Part shown: piece by piece, positions 32,113 to 41,029 of the stretch
Position numbering within the stretch: position 1 is the stretch's first letter
Layout: each line of letters starts with the position of its first letter
Origin: an uncultured Rikenellaceae bacterium
GTDB taxonomy: Bacteria; Bacteroidota; Bacteroidia; Bacteroidales; Rikenellaceae
Assembly (NCBI GenBank): GCA_910577285.1
Contig: CAJTLO010000001.1
Location: 397,050 to 461,049, forward strand
Direction of reading: 5' to 3'
DNA length: 64,000 nucleotides
Program-made: the position numbers and the translations under genes
The notes under the pieces: model-generated
What the model was told of the DNA's origin: nothing
Databases searched by the model: none
Seen by the model: only the letters and a program-made list of their open reading frames with translations

Positions 32113-35100
32113 CAGAACAGTGTATCGTCTTCGTTATAAATCGGATTGATGTCGATATCTATGTTATAGTTCCCCCGGATAGCATTGTAATCGAATATCA
32201 TGGCCGTCGTCACTTTGCTCCGCGCCCTGTCATCGTCCGGTGTATAGCCTTGGGCGTTCTCGATTACCTTGAAACGCATCGAGCGGCACGTTCCTAAAAA
32301 CTCCTGCGAATGTTCGAGGTAGTATTTGAGAGTTTCTTTCGGGATGATCTTTCCGTTAGAATCACGTCCTTCTTTCGCATAGAGTTGCGCGATGCGACTG
32401 AAGTTTATGTACAGGTATGGTTTCTGGGGATCGAGCTCGATTGGATTGCCCGATTCGCAAATACGCATAGGCCGACCGTTACCCGTCCCCATTTTGATGT
32501 GATAATCAACCTTCATCCATATCTTGGATGACGAGACGAGCACATCGACAGTTTCCCAAAAACCGGACAGTTCGTTATTCTGCTTGGTCTTATTGTTTTG
32601 CTCGACGCAAAGCCTGGCGGCTAAGTCTAACAGCTCCGCATAACTGAACGGCACATCGACGTATTTCTCGATACTGCCGTATGCGGCTAGTATGGTAGCC
32701 CAGTTCTTCAGGGTACGGTCTTCGATGCCGTTCTTCCGAATTTTGTCGGATAATTGCAACACGGCATCATCCCACGCCATGCGGAAGTTTCCCTGAAACT
32801 TTTTCCGCATTGTGAGCAACTCTCCGGTCAGGTGTGTAAGGCCCCGTTTCTCTATCAGTTTCAAGTCCTCGTAATTACGTTTTTCTGCATCGGAGAACTC
32901 GCACTTTGAGAATGTTAGAAACAGTAATCGCGAGAAAAGGGCAATATCTGCCGTCGGCATCTCCTGCCCGGACAGCACCACGCCGCAATCGACGGCTGTC
33001 GTCTCCCGCTTCTTGTCATTGTCCATATTCATGCGCGAACGGCCGGCACCGTCCCACAATCCTTTCAGGAACTCCCGCTTCTCAAGATCAAGCGAGTTCT
33101 TGTATTCGTCAAGATGAACTACCGCATTGGATACTTCAGCCACAGCTTCAGCCAATGCCGCTTTCGTCGTATTATGGATGTTCGGAGCGATGTTGTTCGG
33201 GATGAAAAATGAGGTGAGCGAATGTCCGAGTTCCGATTTGCCAGTGCCCTTCGGGCCGAATAGGTTCAATATAGGGAATGAAGTCGTGACACTCGTCACG
33301 ATGTCTCGGAACAGTGTTGCGAACAGAAAACAGATAGCTATCTTGGCATTGTCGCCGAAGACCGTAATCAATTTTTCGGCATACTCCCGAAAAGTGATAT
33401 CATTCGTTGTTGCGTATATGAAACGCCGTTGTTGTTGGTATCCCTGCGTGTCGTCACGGGTATCCAGAGAACAGCCGGGAAGGTAGAATTTCTGTCCGCG
33501 CATATTGACGATTCCGAACTCATCGGCCTTTTCAAAATGGCCGTCATCGAGACCACCGTTACCCCATGCGTAGAATTGGTGACGCTTTTGCCAGCCGAGT
33601 TGTTTGATCTCATCGGCCGACGGCGTGTCATCGTACAGATATTTCTTCAATAATGTCAATTCGTTTGGGCCGGCCTCCCAAACGTAATTGCCTTTTGTTT
33701 CAGTCCGGGTTTTGAAATCCGTAAACGACACCAGTTCACTTTGGGCGAATTTAATGACCGCTTCCTGCTGTTTCGCGTTCCGCATCAAAAAAATCCGTCG
33801 TGCATTTCTCTCGTCGCGAATATGGACTATTGGTAACAGTATGAAATTTGACCAGCGTTTGGCTCCGTTCTGCGAGGTTGTTCCGAAATAACAGTTGTCT
33901 TTTATGTAAAAACCGTATTCGGCAGACATGTCCTCGAAGTGCTCGTTGTTTTCCTTCAGCCTCTTTTTGTCAAAGGCATTACGAGCCTTATGATACTCTT
34001 GCGTCCATATTTTACCGTTCTTGTATTTTTTCTTGAATGTTTCAAGATACATATCTATGGCCGTCTGATCAGCACAATAGGCCATCAGTTGGCACACCTC
34101 GCTAATGACGGACGCTATCTCTGTCTGGGACTGCAAGCCGTCCATCTTCTGCTGACAAATCCACGGTATATAATCGTAGGTGGAGCGTGTCAGGCATTCG
34201 TCGTACTCAAGTGAATGTGTCCGGAAATATTCGTCCGGATCTTTGCCTGCAGGGAGCTCCATCACTCGAACACTTAGTCCGGACTTGAGCAATGCCAGCC
34301 CGTTTTTTACAACGGCATTCACGCCGGCATCGTCCGTATCGCCGATAATAATTACCGTCTTGGCCAGATTTTTCAATAGCCCAATCTGCGCTTCTGTCAA
34401 TGCGGTACCCAACGGAGCGACGGCATTGGGAACCCCGATTTCGTGAAGTCTCACAACGTCCGGATTCCCCTCGACGAGTACCGCCGTGCTTGTTGTGGTG
34501 ATTTGGCGTTGTGCATGGAAAATGCCGAACAGATTTTTCCCCTTTGTAAAGAGTGGCGTTTCGCCGGTATTCAGGTATTTCGGCAGGGTTGTTTTTCCGC
34601 CGATATAACGACCGGAGAAGGCGACGATATTCCCTGTTCTGCTATATATCGGAAAAATGATTCTGTGACGGAATGTATCATAGAGTGAACCGTCACTTTC
34701 ACTACGCTTGACCAATCCTGCTTCGAGTAAAATATCAGTCTTGTAACCTTTCTCGGAAAGATAGCGTAGTAACCCGCCTGTTTCCGGCGCATAGCCTATA
34801 CCGAACAGTTTGATAGTGTTGTCGCGCCACCGGCTACGGGCATACTTCTGAGCCGGCTCAGACTTTTCATAGCATTTATGAAAGTAATCAAGGGCTACCT
34901 TGTTTACCTCAAACAATACGGAACGATGATATTGCGCTTCGCGTTCCTCGGGCGTCAATTCCCGCTTCTCATACTGAATGTGCAGTTTGTCGGCCAGATA
35001 TTCGAGCGCCTCGTAGTAACGCATATTTTTCAGCTTCATGATGAAGCTGATGGCGTTGCCTGTCTCTGCGCAGGCACCAAAACATGTATATATATTCCTG

Positions 35101-35255
35101 GTCGGAGAGACCTTGAACGACGGGGTTTTCTCTGAGTGGAAAGGGCAACAGCATTCGTAATTACCACCTTTTTGAGTGAGGTGTATGCCCTCGCCCTCGA
35201 TTATGGATACGATGTCATGTTCAAGTATTTGTTGTTTAACGAAGTCCGGTATCAT
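32112..35255 (-). CDS. Phage primase-helicase fusion (DnaG-type primase, P-loop ATPase)
   Basis: 1047 aa. Residues 1-95 are a CHC2 zinc finger with exact family spacing, C37-x2-H40-x17-C58-x3-C62. The DnaG core follows, with TOPRIM at about 255-310 (E262 in LVEGNPDVV; D306-D309 in GDTDDAG). Residues 600-800 form a P-loop ATPase with Walker A FGPKGTGKS (666-674) and Walker B VVHLDEYKN (712-720), as in phage and plasmid replicative helicases. It should unwind and prime phage DNA at the origin. It overlaps neighbours at both ends. Confidence 0.9.
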   Translation of the reverse strand: MIPDFVKQQILEHDIVSIIEGEGIHLTQKGGNYECCCPFHSEKTPSFKVSPTRNIYTCFGACAETGNAISFIMKLKNMRYYEALEYLADKLHIQYEKRELTPEEREAQYHRSVLFEVNKVALDYFHKCYEKSEPAQKYARSRWRDNTIKLFGIGYAPETGGLLRYLSEKGYKTDILLEAGLVKRSESDGSLYDTFRHRIIFPIYSRTGNIVAFSGRYIGGKTTLPKYLNTGETPLFTKGKNLFGIFHAQRQITTTSTAVLVEGNPDVVRLHEIGVPNAVAPLGTALTEAQIGLLKNLAKTVIIIGDTDDAGVNAVVKNGLALLKSGLSVRVMELPAGKDPDEYFRTHSLEYDECLTRSTYDYIPWICQQKMDGLQSQTEIASVISEVCQLMAYCADQTAIDMYLETFKKKYKNGKIWTQEYHKARNAFDKKRLKENNEHFEDMSAEYGFYIKDNCYFGTTSQNGAKRWSNFILLPIVHIRDERNARRIFLMRNAKQQEAVIKFAQSELVSFTDFKTRTETKGNYVWEAGPNELTLLKKYLYDDTPSADEIKQLGWQKRHQFYAWGNGGLDDGHFEKADEFGIVNMRGQKFYLPGCSLDTRDDTQGYQQQRRFIYATTNDITFREYAEKLITVFGDNAKIAICFLFATLFRDIVTSVTTSFPILNLFGPKGTGKSELGHSLTSFFIPNNIAPNIHNTTKAALAEAVAEVSNAVVHLDEYKNSLDLEKREFLKGLWDGAGRSRMNMDNDKKRETTAVDCGVVLSGQEMPTADIALFSRLLFLTFSKCEFSDAEKRNYEDLKLIEKRGLTHLTGELLTMRKKFQGNFRMAWDDAVLQLSDKIRKNGIEDRTLKNWATILAAYGSIEKYVDVPFSYAELLDLAARLCVEQNNKTKQNNELSGFWETVDVLVSSSKIWMKVDYHIKMGTGNGRPMRICESGNPIELDPQKPYLYINFSRIAQLYAKEGRDSNGKIIPKETLKYYLEHSQEFLGTCRSMRFKVIENAQGYTPDDDRARSKVTTAMIFDYNAIRGNYNIDIDINPIYNEDDTLF

Positions 35256-35481
35256 CTAACATAGTAGAATTTAGTTCTCGAACGATTTCCTGTGTATCTT
35301 CAGCTGCTTCCGATATCAAGGCAGACAATTCCCTCCAGCCATTGGCCATCTCCTTTGTAGAAAGAGACAATTCCCGCAACATTTTGGCACAGGCATGCAT
35401 TGCCCGTAACCAATCGGCCGTACTATCCGGTCGGATGTCCATAATCTGGACGTGTCCCCGACTATCTTCGTCTATGTACAT
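35236..35481 (-). CDS. Small acidic helical early protein
   Basis: 81 aa from ATG 35481, whose start overlaps the upstream stop (TAATG). It is fully helical (STADWLRAMHACAKMLRELS), has no signal peptide, and overlaps the primase start by 20 bp. Family unknown; by position an early accessory of replication. Confidence 0.6.
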   Translation of the reverse strand: MYIDEDSRGHVQIMDIRPDSTADWLRAMHACAKMLRELSLSTKEMANGWRELSALISEAAEDTQEIVRELNSTMLDDTGLR

Positions 35482-35693
35482 TATTGAGGAAAACAGATTT
35501 CGATATTGAAGTGTTTCCGGATGCTTTTCCGGATTATCTCCTTTTTCTTGGCCGAAGGATTGACGGCGGCCGTACCGTATTTGTCCACCGTACCGAGCGC
35601 ACAACCGGTTTGGCGGGAAATGAGTATCCTTACCTTATCTTTCCCGGAGGTGTCGAGCGATTTCCAAAAATCCGTTATCGTCATAGTCTGCAT
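35481..35693 (-). CDS. Small DNA-binding-like early protein
   Basis: 70 aa from ATG 35693; the longer frame upstream overlaps the 97-aa gene and is rejected. The segment KVRILISRQTGCALGTVDKY has helix-turn-helix character, followed by a basic stretch (AKKKEIIRKSIRKHF). It could bind DNA as an early regulator. It is coupled to the 81-aa gene. Confidence 0.6.
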   Translation of the reverse strand: MQTMTITDFWKSLDTSGKDKVRILISRQTGCALGTVDKYGTAAVNPSAKKKEIIRKSIRKHFNIEICFPQ

Positions 35694-35743
35694 TGTTTTA
35701 TAGTTGTGTGGAGCGACCGTAGTCGCCCCACGGTTGAACATTC

Positions 35744-36037
35744 CTATTCGTAGGATACACGTATCTCTCGTGATATTGCCCGCATGTATGTAGTACGGAA
35801 CCTTATCGAAACGCATAGGTCGAGAAGCCATACGAGACGCATCCACCTTGTTACGGTCAGCTTGCGAAAACCGAAACGATATCGTCCGAAATAGATACGA
35901 CATGAACCGTCAGCCATCCTGTATTCCAACCGTACATCCGGTTCGAATGTCTGTAACATAGTCTTGTCATTTCCGAAACCCTTAAACGAAGCCTCGCAAT
36001 TCGGGATGAAGCCGTTCCTTTTCATTTGTTTTTGCAT
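35744..36037 (-). CDS. First early gene, unknown basic protein
   Basis: Up to 97 aa from ATG 36037 (or 93 aa from 36025). Very basic (Arg-rich), the first gene rightmost on the minus strand, directly behind the operator and divergent from the repressor. In lambda-like logic this slot holds a Cro-type or early regulator, but no helix-turn-helix is clear (stretch KGFGNDKTMLQTFEPDVRLE). Family unknown. Confidence 0.5.
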   Translation of the reverse strand: MQKQMKRNGFIPNCEASFKGFGNDKTMLQTFEPDVRLEYRMADGSCRIYFGRYRFGFRKLTVTRWMRLVWLLDLCVSIRFRTTYMRAISREIRVSYE

Positions 36038-36078
36038 TGTGTTAATCTTTTAATTTTTAAATATATTTGTCCTTATTC

Positions 36079-36111
36079 CTGCGGAAGAACTGCGGATGTT
36101 CTGCGGAACAA
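36079..36111. promoter_or_regulatory. Operator-like triple 11-bp direct repeat
   Basis: CTGCGGA begins at 36079, 36090 and 36101, exactly 11 bp apart, so all copies face the same side of the helix. The array lies in the 138-bp gap between the repressor and the first early gene, the expected place for the lysis-lysogeny operator. Confidence 0.6.
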
Positions 36112-36175
36112 TGCAAAGTAATGATATTTTATCATAACAAACAAGCAATGTTTGATATTTTTTCAATACAAGATT

Positions 36176-36583
36176 ATGAGAATAATTGATAGATTAGATA
36201 AGTACATATCTCACAAGGGATTAAATGACAATAAAGTCACGGTTTCTTGTGGGCTATCAAGTGGTTTGTTGAGTCAAGCTCGGAGTGGGAAATGCGATAT
36301 TGGGAAAAAATCGCTTGACAGGATTCTGAATTTTTATCAGGATCTCAATCGTGTATGGCTAATTACAGGAGTTGGAGATATGCTCAATACACCTTCTGAG
36401 GAACTTACTGCCCCGACAGATAGTGATGATACCGGTGTATTTGTCCCTAACGAGATTTTAGAACTTTTGAAAAATCAGAGTGAAGCTATTGCCAGTCAAC
36501 AACGGACAATAGAATTGCTGGCACGTCAAAGGGGGCAAGATGCCCAACCGGAAGAAACTGCCGATTGTGCAGATGTCGGATAA
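36176..36583 (+). CDS. Phage CI/Cro-like repressor
   Basis: 135 aa from ATG 36176; the open frame reaches a TTG at 36152. The N-terminal 65 residues (RIIDRLDKYISHKGLNDNKV, SCGLSSGLLSQARSG) are an XRE-type helix-turn-helix of the kind used by Bacteroidota prophage repressors, ending in the familiar NRVWLITGVGDML. The C-terminal part is an acidic linker and a coiled coil (LELLKNQSEAIASQQRTIEL), probably for oligomerisation. There is no LexA-like peptidase domain. It is the only early gene on the plus strand and faces the operator. Confidence 0.8.
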   Translation: MRIIDRLDKYISHKGLNDNKVTVSCGLSSGLLSQARSGKCDIGKKSLDRILNFYQDLNRVWLITGVGDMLNTPSEELTAPTDSDDTGVFVPNEILELLKNQSEAIASQQRTIELLARQRGQDAQPEETADCADVG

Positions 36584-37416
36584 TAGACCTATTCGGCCAC
36601 AGGCATGTTGTGGCAAAATATTGATTTAAAACAATCTGCGCAATTATGTCCGGGACAAAATCGGGACAAAAAGGAACAAAATCGTAAATTTCAGAGGAAA
36701 CAATACGCTGATTATCAAGCACAAGTAATTGCACGATTTGCGGAAACAAGTCCTTTCATCCCGACCAACAACCCCGTAAATCGTTAATACATGACGGTTT
36801 ACGGGGTTGGTCGCAAATAGCCCTCTCGCTCCCGGCCGCAACGAAAGACAACAGCGTTCGCCCAGGTGACGTTCATGCCCGACCGCAACGTTCCACGCCC
36901 CTGCCCCACTTCTTTCACCATAAAGAGTTGACAATACATAGCTGTTCCGGCTCAAAAAGCCCTACATCCTCAACACGATTCACACCGACGGACGAACCGA
37001 CTCCAGTTTACCAAAAATCATTCTACTGATTCTAAAAATAGTGCGAGCATCTTCACCGACTCCAACCTCGATTCCGAAACAAAAAGAACAGCAAACTTTA
37101 CAAAGAAATAATCGTACGCCTTTAACTGGACCGTGCCCTTTAACTAAAGAAAAAGACAGGCGAGAACTTCCCTCTTACTTAGCACCCTGTACTAAAGCTG
37201 CATAGTACCTGCTCTCGTCCATTAATCCTCCCCCCTGCATGCACTCTGTTTTCCTCTTTTGTCAGCAGTTGAATCGTTATATATCTTAACACAAGATCTC
37301 ATCGAGAATAGCCTAAGACGGCCAAGAGGAGTTTTCTCCTTTAAGACTCCTCAAAAAAGTCCGATAGACAATCAATAAGTAACTACCTCAATCCGAACCA
37401 ATAGGACACAAAACAA
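36584..37416. other. Gene-free stretch, probable prophage right edge
   Basis: About 830 bp with no supportable gene on either strand. An inverted repeat lies at 36762-36813. No integrase fragment is seen. The host part begins by 37417 at the latest, where the tRNA-Gly terminator stands. The attachment site should be in this stretch or at the tRNA 3' end, but the left end needed to define the core lies outside the window. Confidence 0.5.
36762..36813. repeat. Imperfect inverted repeat / hairpin
   Basis: AACCCCGTAAA and TTTACGGGGTT form a perfect 11-bp stem around a 17-base loop, extended by CGACCAA/TTGGTCG with a 3-base bulge. It could be a terminator of the repressor gene or a site at the prophage end. 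Confidence 0.55.
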
Positions 37417-37449
37417 AAGAAGTGATAACCTTTTTGATTATCACTTCTT
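37417..37449 (-). terminator. Terminator of tRNA-Gly gene
   Basis: Minus strand AAGAAGTGATAA, 9-base loop, TTATCACTTCTT, then TTGTTTT: a 12-bp stem with a T-rich tail 8 bp past the tRNA 3' end. Confidence 0.8.
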
Positions 37450-37456
37450 GCATCTG

Positions 37457-37529
37457 AGCGGAAAACGAGACTCGAACTCGCGACCCCAACCTTGGCAAGG
37501 TTGTGCTCTACCAACTGAGCTATTTCCGC
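37457..37529 (-). tRNA. tRNA-Gly (anticodon GCC)
   Basis: 73 nt including discriminator T. Acceptor stem GCGGAAA/TTTCCGC, D-arm with AGCTCAGTTGGTAGAGC, anticodon GCC at 37494-37496 in the loop CTTGCCAAG, and T-arm with GTTCGAGTC. CCA is not encoded. The gene is intact. tRNA 3' ends are common phage integration targets and this one faces the prophage, but integration here is not proven. Confidence 0.95.
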
Positions 37530-37572
37530 ATTATCTTTTGAACGTCTCTCGGTTGCTTCCCGATTGCGAGTG

Positions 37573-37603
37573 CAAATATAGGCAACATTTCTTAATCTGC
37601 AAA
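37573..37603 (-). promoter_or_regulatory. Promoter of tRNA-Gly
   Basis: Minus strand TTTG (37600-37603), 19-bp spacer, TATATTTG (37573-37580). The -33 element lies inside the last codons of miaA. Confidence 0.7.
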
Positions 37604-38503
37604 ACTTTCGCAAAAAATTTTCATCTTTTTTATTTCATCCCTCTTCATCCAGGCAATATCGGCATCCCTGCGGAACCAGGTCATCTGCCGTTTGGCATAC
37701 CGGCGCGAATTGCGTTTAATAAGCCTAACTGCTTCTTCATATGGTATTTTACCGTCGAAATATTCGAACATTTCACGATAGCCTACCGTCATCAACGCAT
37801 TCAATCCGCGCAACGGATAGAGTCGGCGTGCTTCTTCTTCAAGTCCCGCCTCGAGCATGCCGTCCACCCGACAATCGATCCGTTCGTAAAGCTCCTCGCG
37901 CGGAGTTTCGATTCCTATCTTCACGATTCGGAACGGTCGTTCCCGAGATTCTCCGGACCGTTGTTCCGAATACGGACGTCCCGTTTGCAGGCACACCTCC
38001 ACGGCACGCACCACCCGCGCGGGATTGTCGCGGTCCACCGATTCATAATAAATCGGGTCGAGCCGGCGCAACTCTTCGAGCAACGTGCCGAGTCCCTCGT
38101 CGCGCAAACGGGCCTCCAGTCGCCCTCTCAACGCCGGATCGGTGGGCGGCAACGCATCGAACCCGCGACACAACGCATCGACATAAAGCCCGGAACCGCC
38201 GACAGCCAGCACATAATCGTGTTCCCCGAACAAGCGATCGAGCAACACCAATGCCTCCGCCTCGAAACGGCCGGCATTATAATCGTCGGACACTTCCCGG
38301 TCGGCGATGAAATAATGCGGTACGGCAGCCAACTGCTCCGCCGAAGGCTGCGCGGTTCCGACGGCCATTCCGCGGAACACCTGCCGGGAGTCGGTAGAGA
38401 GAATCGGCGCCCGCAAGTGCTTCGCAAGCTCTACGGCGACGTCGGTCTTACCCGAACCGGTGGGTCCCACCACGACCACCAGGGTCCCTTTCTTAGAAGT
38501 CAT
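37592..38503 (-). CDS. miaA: tRNA dimethylallyltransferase
   Basis: 303 aa, the usual MiaA length. It transfers the dimethylallyl group to N6 of A37 in tRNAs reading UNN codons. Walker A VVGPTGSGKT is at residues 11-20, the conserved STDSRQVFRGMAVGT follows, and the family motifs DPALRGRLEARL, NPARVVRAVEV and YAKRQMTWFRRD are all present. The gene overlaps the preceding pRiA4b ORF-3-like gene by 11 bp. Confidence 0.96.
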   Translation of the reverse strand: MTSKKGTLVVVVGPTGSGKTDVAVELAKHLRAPILSTDSRQVFRGMAVGTAQPSAEQLAAVPHYFIADREVSDDYNAGRFEAEALVLLDRLFGEHDYVLAVGGSGLYVDALCRGFDALPPTDPALRGRLEARLRDEGLGTLLEELRRLDPIYYESVDRDNPARVVRAVEVCLQTGRPYSEQRSGESRERPFRIVKIGIETPREELYERIDCRVDGMLEAGLEEEARRLYPLRGLNALMTVGYREMFEYFDGKIPYEEAVRLIKRNSRRYAKRQMTWFRRDADIAWMKRDEIKKMKIFCESFAD

Positions 38504-39005
38504 CGCCGAATCCGTCGTCTTCCATCCCCTCGAAATCGGCGAACTCCTCCATCATGTCGCTGAAAGGATCGTTCTCGTCCGCCTCCAATCCTCCCTCCGC
38601 CTGTGCGGGCGGCGTTCCCGCCGACAACACGACGCGGGGATAAACCGCCCCGGCGGCCTCCTGTTTGAAATCGATCACCTCCAGGAAAAGCTCGCGGGCG
38701 GAAAGCATATCGAAAACGAATATCAACCGCGATATTCCGGCAGCCAACACATCGCTCAGCCTCACCGCTTCCATCGGCAATGCGGCGATGCCGGCATCGC
38801 AATCCTGCATATCCTCCAGGGTATACTCCTGCAGCTTGTTCCACCCGGAATCGGCCGCAAAGAACGAACTGAAGTTGAAGGGATCGTAACCGAGATCCTC
38901 ACAGATCAGATCGTGCAACTGCAACAGGTCGGTCGCATCCGCGACCTCATATTCCCGGACAAAATCGTCGGACTCACTGCCGAGCATCCTCAATTTGAAA
39001 ACCAT
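38493..39005 (-). CDS. pRiA4b ORF-3-like (IS1096 passenger TnpR) family protein
   Basis: 170 aa. The N-terminal 130 residues (VFKLRMLGSESDDFVREYEV, HDLICEDLGYDPFNFSSFFA) follow the plasmid pRiA4b ORF-3 fold found widely in Bacteroidota, with the C-terminal tail strongly acidic (Glu, Asp, Phe, Met). Despite the transposon-derived name, this chromosomal form sits in a stable cluster with miaA. Its biochemical role is not known. Confidence 0.75.
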   Translation of the reverse strand: MVFKLRMLGSESDDFVREYEVADATDLLQLHDLICEDLGYDPFNFSSFFAADSGWNKLQEYTLEDMQDCDAGIAALPMEAVRLSDVLAAGISRLIFVFDMLSARELFLEVIDFKQEAAGAVYPRVVLSAGTPPAQAEGGLEADENDPFSDMMEEFADFEGMEDDGFGDDF

Positions 39006-39028
39006 ACGCGATTATAATATATAGATGT

Positions 39029-40081
39029 TTATAATTCCGTCGTTCCGTGGTCCGTTTCGGCGGGGGAAACGGAGGCGAGAAATTCCATGACATCCCGTCC
39101 GTCGGGATAATCCCAGGGCCGGGGCGTTTGTCCCTCTCCGAAACCGACCGCTCTGGGATGAAGCGCATCGCGCCCCACCACGCACTGCACCTTGCCGTCG
39201 TGCTCCTTCAACCAGGCATACGCCTCCTCTACCCTCCCGTAACGGTACGCCACGATGTTGCTGAGCGCAACGGGAAACTGTTCCCCTTCGGTCACGACGA
39301 ACGTTCCGCCGTCGCAAAAGGGGGCACCCGACGCACGAAGCTGGGCCCGCAGGCTGCGATAGTTGTTGTAGTATTTGGGGTTGACCTCTTCACGCGCCGG
39401 AGCGACCGTCCGTGCAAAACGGTCGAGGTCGCAGGCCTGCGGCACGAAGACCAGGCCGACGTTGCGGCATCCGAGTCCGCTGTAACGGAACATATCCCGC
39501 CCCAGCGACCGCAACTCGTCTTCGGTTTCGTCGCCCGTAAGAAGAGCTACCGACCCGCGACTGCCCCGGATAAGGGAAGGAATACCATCGAAAAGAGCGT
39601 GAAAATAGCGGCCCGTATTGTCGCTACCGGTAGCGATCGCCGCATCGTAACGCCCTCCCGGCACATAATGTTCCACCGGCACCCCGGGCGCCAGCTCGCG
39701 CAGCAGTCCGACGACATACGCCATCAGCACCGAATCTTTGGACGAAGGTTTGACGAACGGAATATTCCCCGACGCCACGACATACAGCAGGTCGGCAAAT
39801 CCCACCAACGGAATATTGCCGGCCATGATCACCGCCACCCGGCGGCCGCAAGGTCTCCCGACCGTTTCGTATCGCGCCAACCACTCTTTCAGCACCTCCG
39901 CGTCCAGCATGCTGCGGCGCAAGGCGTCGACGGCGAACCGTACGTCGGAAAGCGTAAACCAAGGATTGGCCGCCACGGCAGCCTCCGCTACCGCCCGTGT
40001 AGGGGACGTGGTACCGAATCCCTCGAGCCGTTCGCCCAACCGGGCAAAAAGGTCCGCATAATATTCCTTCGATCTCCGCAT
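39029..40081 (-). CDS. Acyl-CoA reductase-like protein (LuxC family)
   Basis: 350 aa. The aldehyde-dehydrogenase-like core shows VAVIMAGNIPLVGFADLLYV and ASGNIPFVKPSSKD, with C205 in SGLGCRNVG as the likely acyl-binding thiol. LuxC relatives reduce acyl groups to aldehydes. In Bacteroidota a short stand-alone form lies near core genes, and its substrate is unknown. It is read toward the pRiA4b ORF-3-like and miaA genes, and divergent from kdsB. Confidence 0.8.
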   Translation of the reverse strand: MRRSKEYYADLFARLGERLEGFGTTSPTRAVAEAAVAANPWFTLSDVRFAVDALRRSMLDAEVLKEWLARYETVGRPCGRRVAVIMAGNIPLVGFADLLYVVASGNIPFVKPSSKDSVLMAYVVGLLRELAPGVPVEHYVPGGRYDAAIATGSDNTGRYFHALFDGIPSLIRGSRGSVALLTGDETEDELRSLGRDMFRYSGLGCRNVGLVFVPQACDLDRFARTVAPAREEVNPKYYNNYRSLRAQLRASGAPFCDGGTFVVTEGEQFPVALSNIVAYRYGRVEEAYAWLKEHDGKVQCVVGRDALHPRAVGFGEGQTPRPWDYPDGRDVMEFLASVSPAETDHGTTEL

Positions 40082-40127
40082 TGTCCCGCAAATTTACAAA
40101 AAACCCGCAGCGCCGCCCGAAAAAACG

Positions 40128-40135
40128 TATATTTG
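40128..40135 (+). promoter_or_regulatory. -7 box for kdsB
   Basis: TATATTTG, a perfect TAnnTTTG, 23 bp before the kdsB ATG. I see no good -33 partner. Confidence 0.55.
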
Positions 40136-40158
40136 TCTGTTCCAAAAAACCGAACCGC

Positions 40159-40908
40159 ATGAAATTCATAGCCATCATTCCGGCACGCTACGCCTCCACG
40201 CGGTTTCCCGGGAAACCGCTCGCCGACATCCAGGGCAAACCCATGATACAACACGTATACGAACGCACGGCAAAGGTATTCGACCACTGCTGCGTCGCCA
40301 CCGACGACGAACGCATCGCACGGGCCGTCGAAAGTTTCGGCGGACAGGCCGTCATGACCTCCGCGGAGCATCGCAGCGGCACCGACCGCTGTGCCGAAGC
40401 GCTCGAAAAATACAGTGCCGCGACGGGCATGTCGTTCGACGTGGTAATCAACGTTCAGGGCGACGAGCCGTTCATCTCGGAAGAGCACCTGACCAGCCTG
40501 CGGGCAGCCTTCGACGATCCCGGAGCACACATCGCCACCCTGGCCTACCCCATGAAGCCGGGCGACGACATCTTCAACCCCAACTCTCCGAAAATAGCCC
40601 TCTCTCGCGACGGCTACGCTCTCTATTTCAGTCGAAGCGTCATCCCCTACATCCGGGGCGAAGCAGAAGCCGAGTGGGCGTCGCACCACGTCTACCTCAA
40701 ACACATAGGCATCTACGGCTACCGGACCGACATCCTGCGGGCCATCACCCGCCTGCCGCAAGGAACGCTCGAAAAAGCCGAATCGCTCGAACAGCTCCGC
40801 TGGCTCGAAAACGGCTACAGGATCAAAGTAGGACTGGTATCGACCGAAACGGTCGGCATCGACACCCCTGCCGACCTGGAACGACTGTTGGAAAAAATGC
40901 ACGATTAG
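40159..40908 (+). CDS. kdsB: 3-deoxy-manno-octulosonate cytidylyltransferase
   Basis: 249 aa from ATG 40159; a longer frame to 40081 would include the promoter and is rejected. It activates KDO with CTP to give CMP-KDO for lipopolysaccharide inner core. The N-terminal nucleotide-binding motif is IPARYASTRFPGKPL, followed by HRSGTDRCAEA, VVINVQGDEPFI and the C-terminal GIDTPADLERL. Cytoplasmic. Confidence 0.95.
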   Translation: MKFIAIIPARYASTRFPGKPLADIQGKPMIQHVYERTAKVFDHCCVATDDERIARAVESFGGQAVMTSAEHRSGTDRCAEALEKYSAATGMSFDVVINVQGDEPFISEEHLTSLRAAFDDPGAHIATLAYPMKPGDDIFNPNSPKIALSRDGYALYFSRSVIPYIRGEAEAEWASHHVYLKHIGIYGYRTDILRAITRLPQGTLEKAESLEQLRWLENGYRIKVGLVSTETVGIDTPADLERLLEKMHD

Positions 40909-40922
40909 TACCGGGGATGCCG

Positions 40923-40952
40923 CTTGCGGAGTGGAAAAAACAGTTATCTTTG
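40923..40952 (+). promoter_or_regulatory. Promoter of rho
   Basis: CTTG (40923-40926), 18-bp spacer, TATCTTTG (40945-40952), 77 bp before the rho ATG, leaving an untranslated leader of about 70 nt. Confidence 0.55.
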
Positions 40953-41029
40953 TCGATATTATTCACACACCCACCCGCCGGCAGGTCGCCGGCCCTTAAT
41001 CTGAAAAATTTACTATTTCAATCTCCAGC

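Noticed and set aside
1..36583. Mu-like transposable phage
   Set aside because: No MuA/MuB-type transposase, Gam or Mor gene is visible; the genes fit a siphovirus with CI-type control.
36605..36787. 60-aa plus-strand frame after the repressor
   Set aside because: Low-complexity Gln/Lys content, ends in the inverted repeat, no family look.
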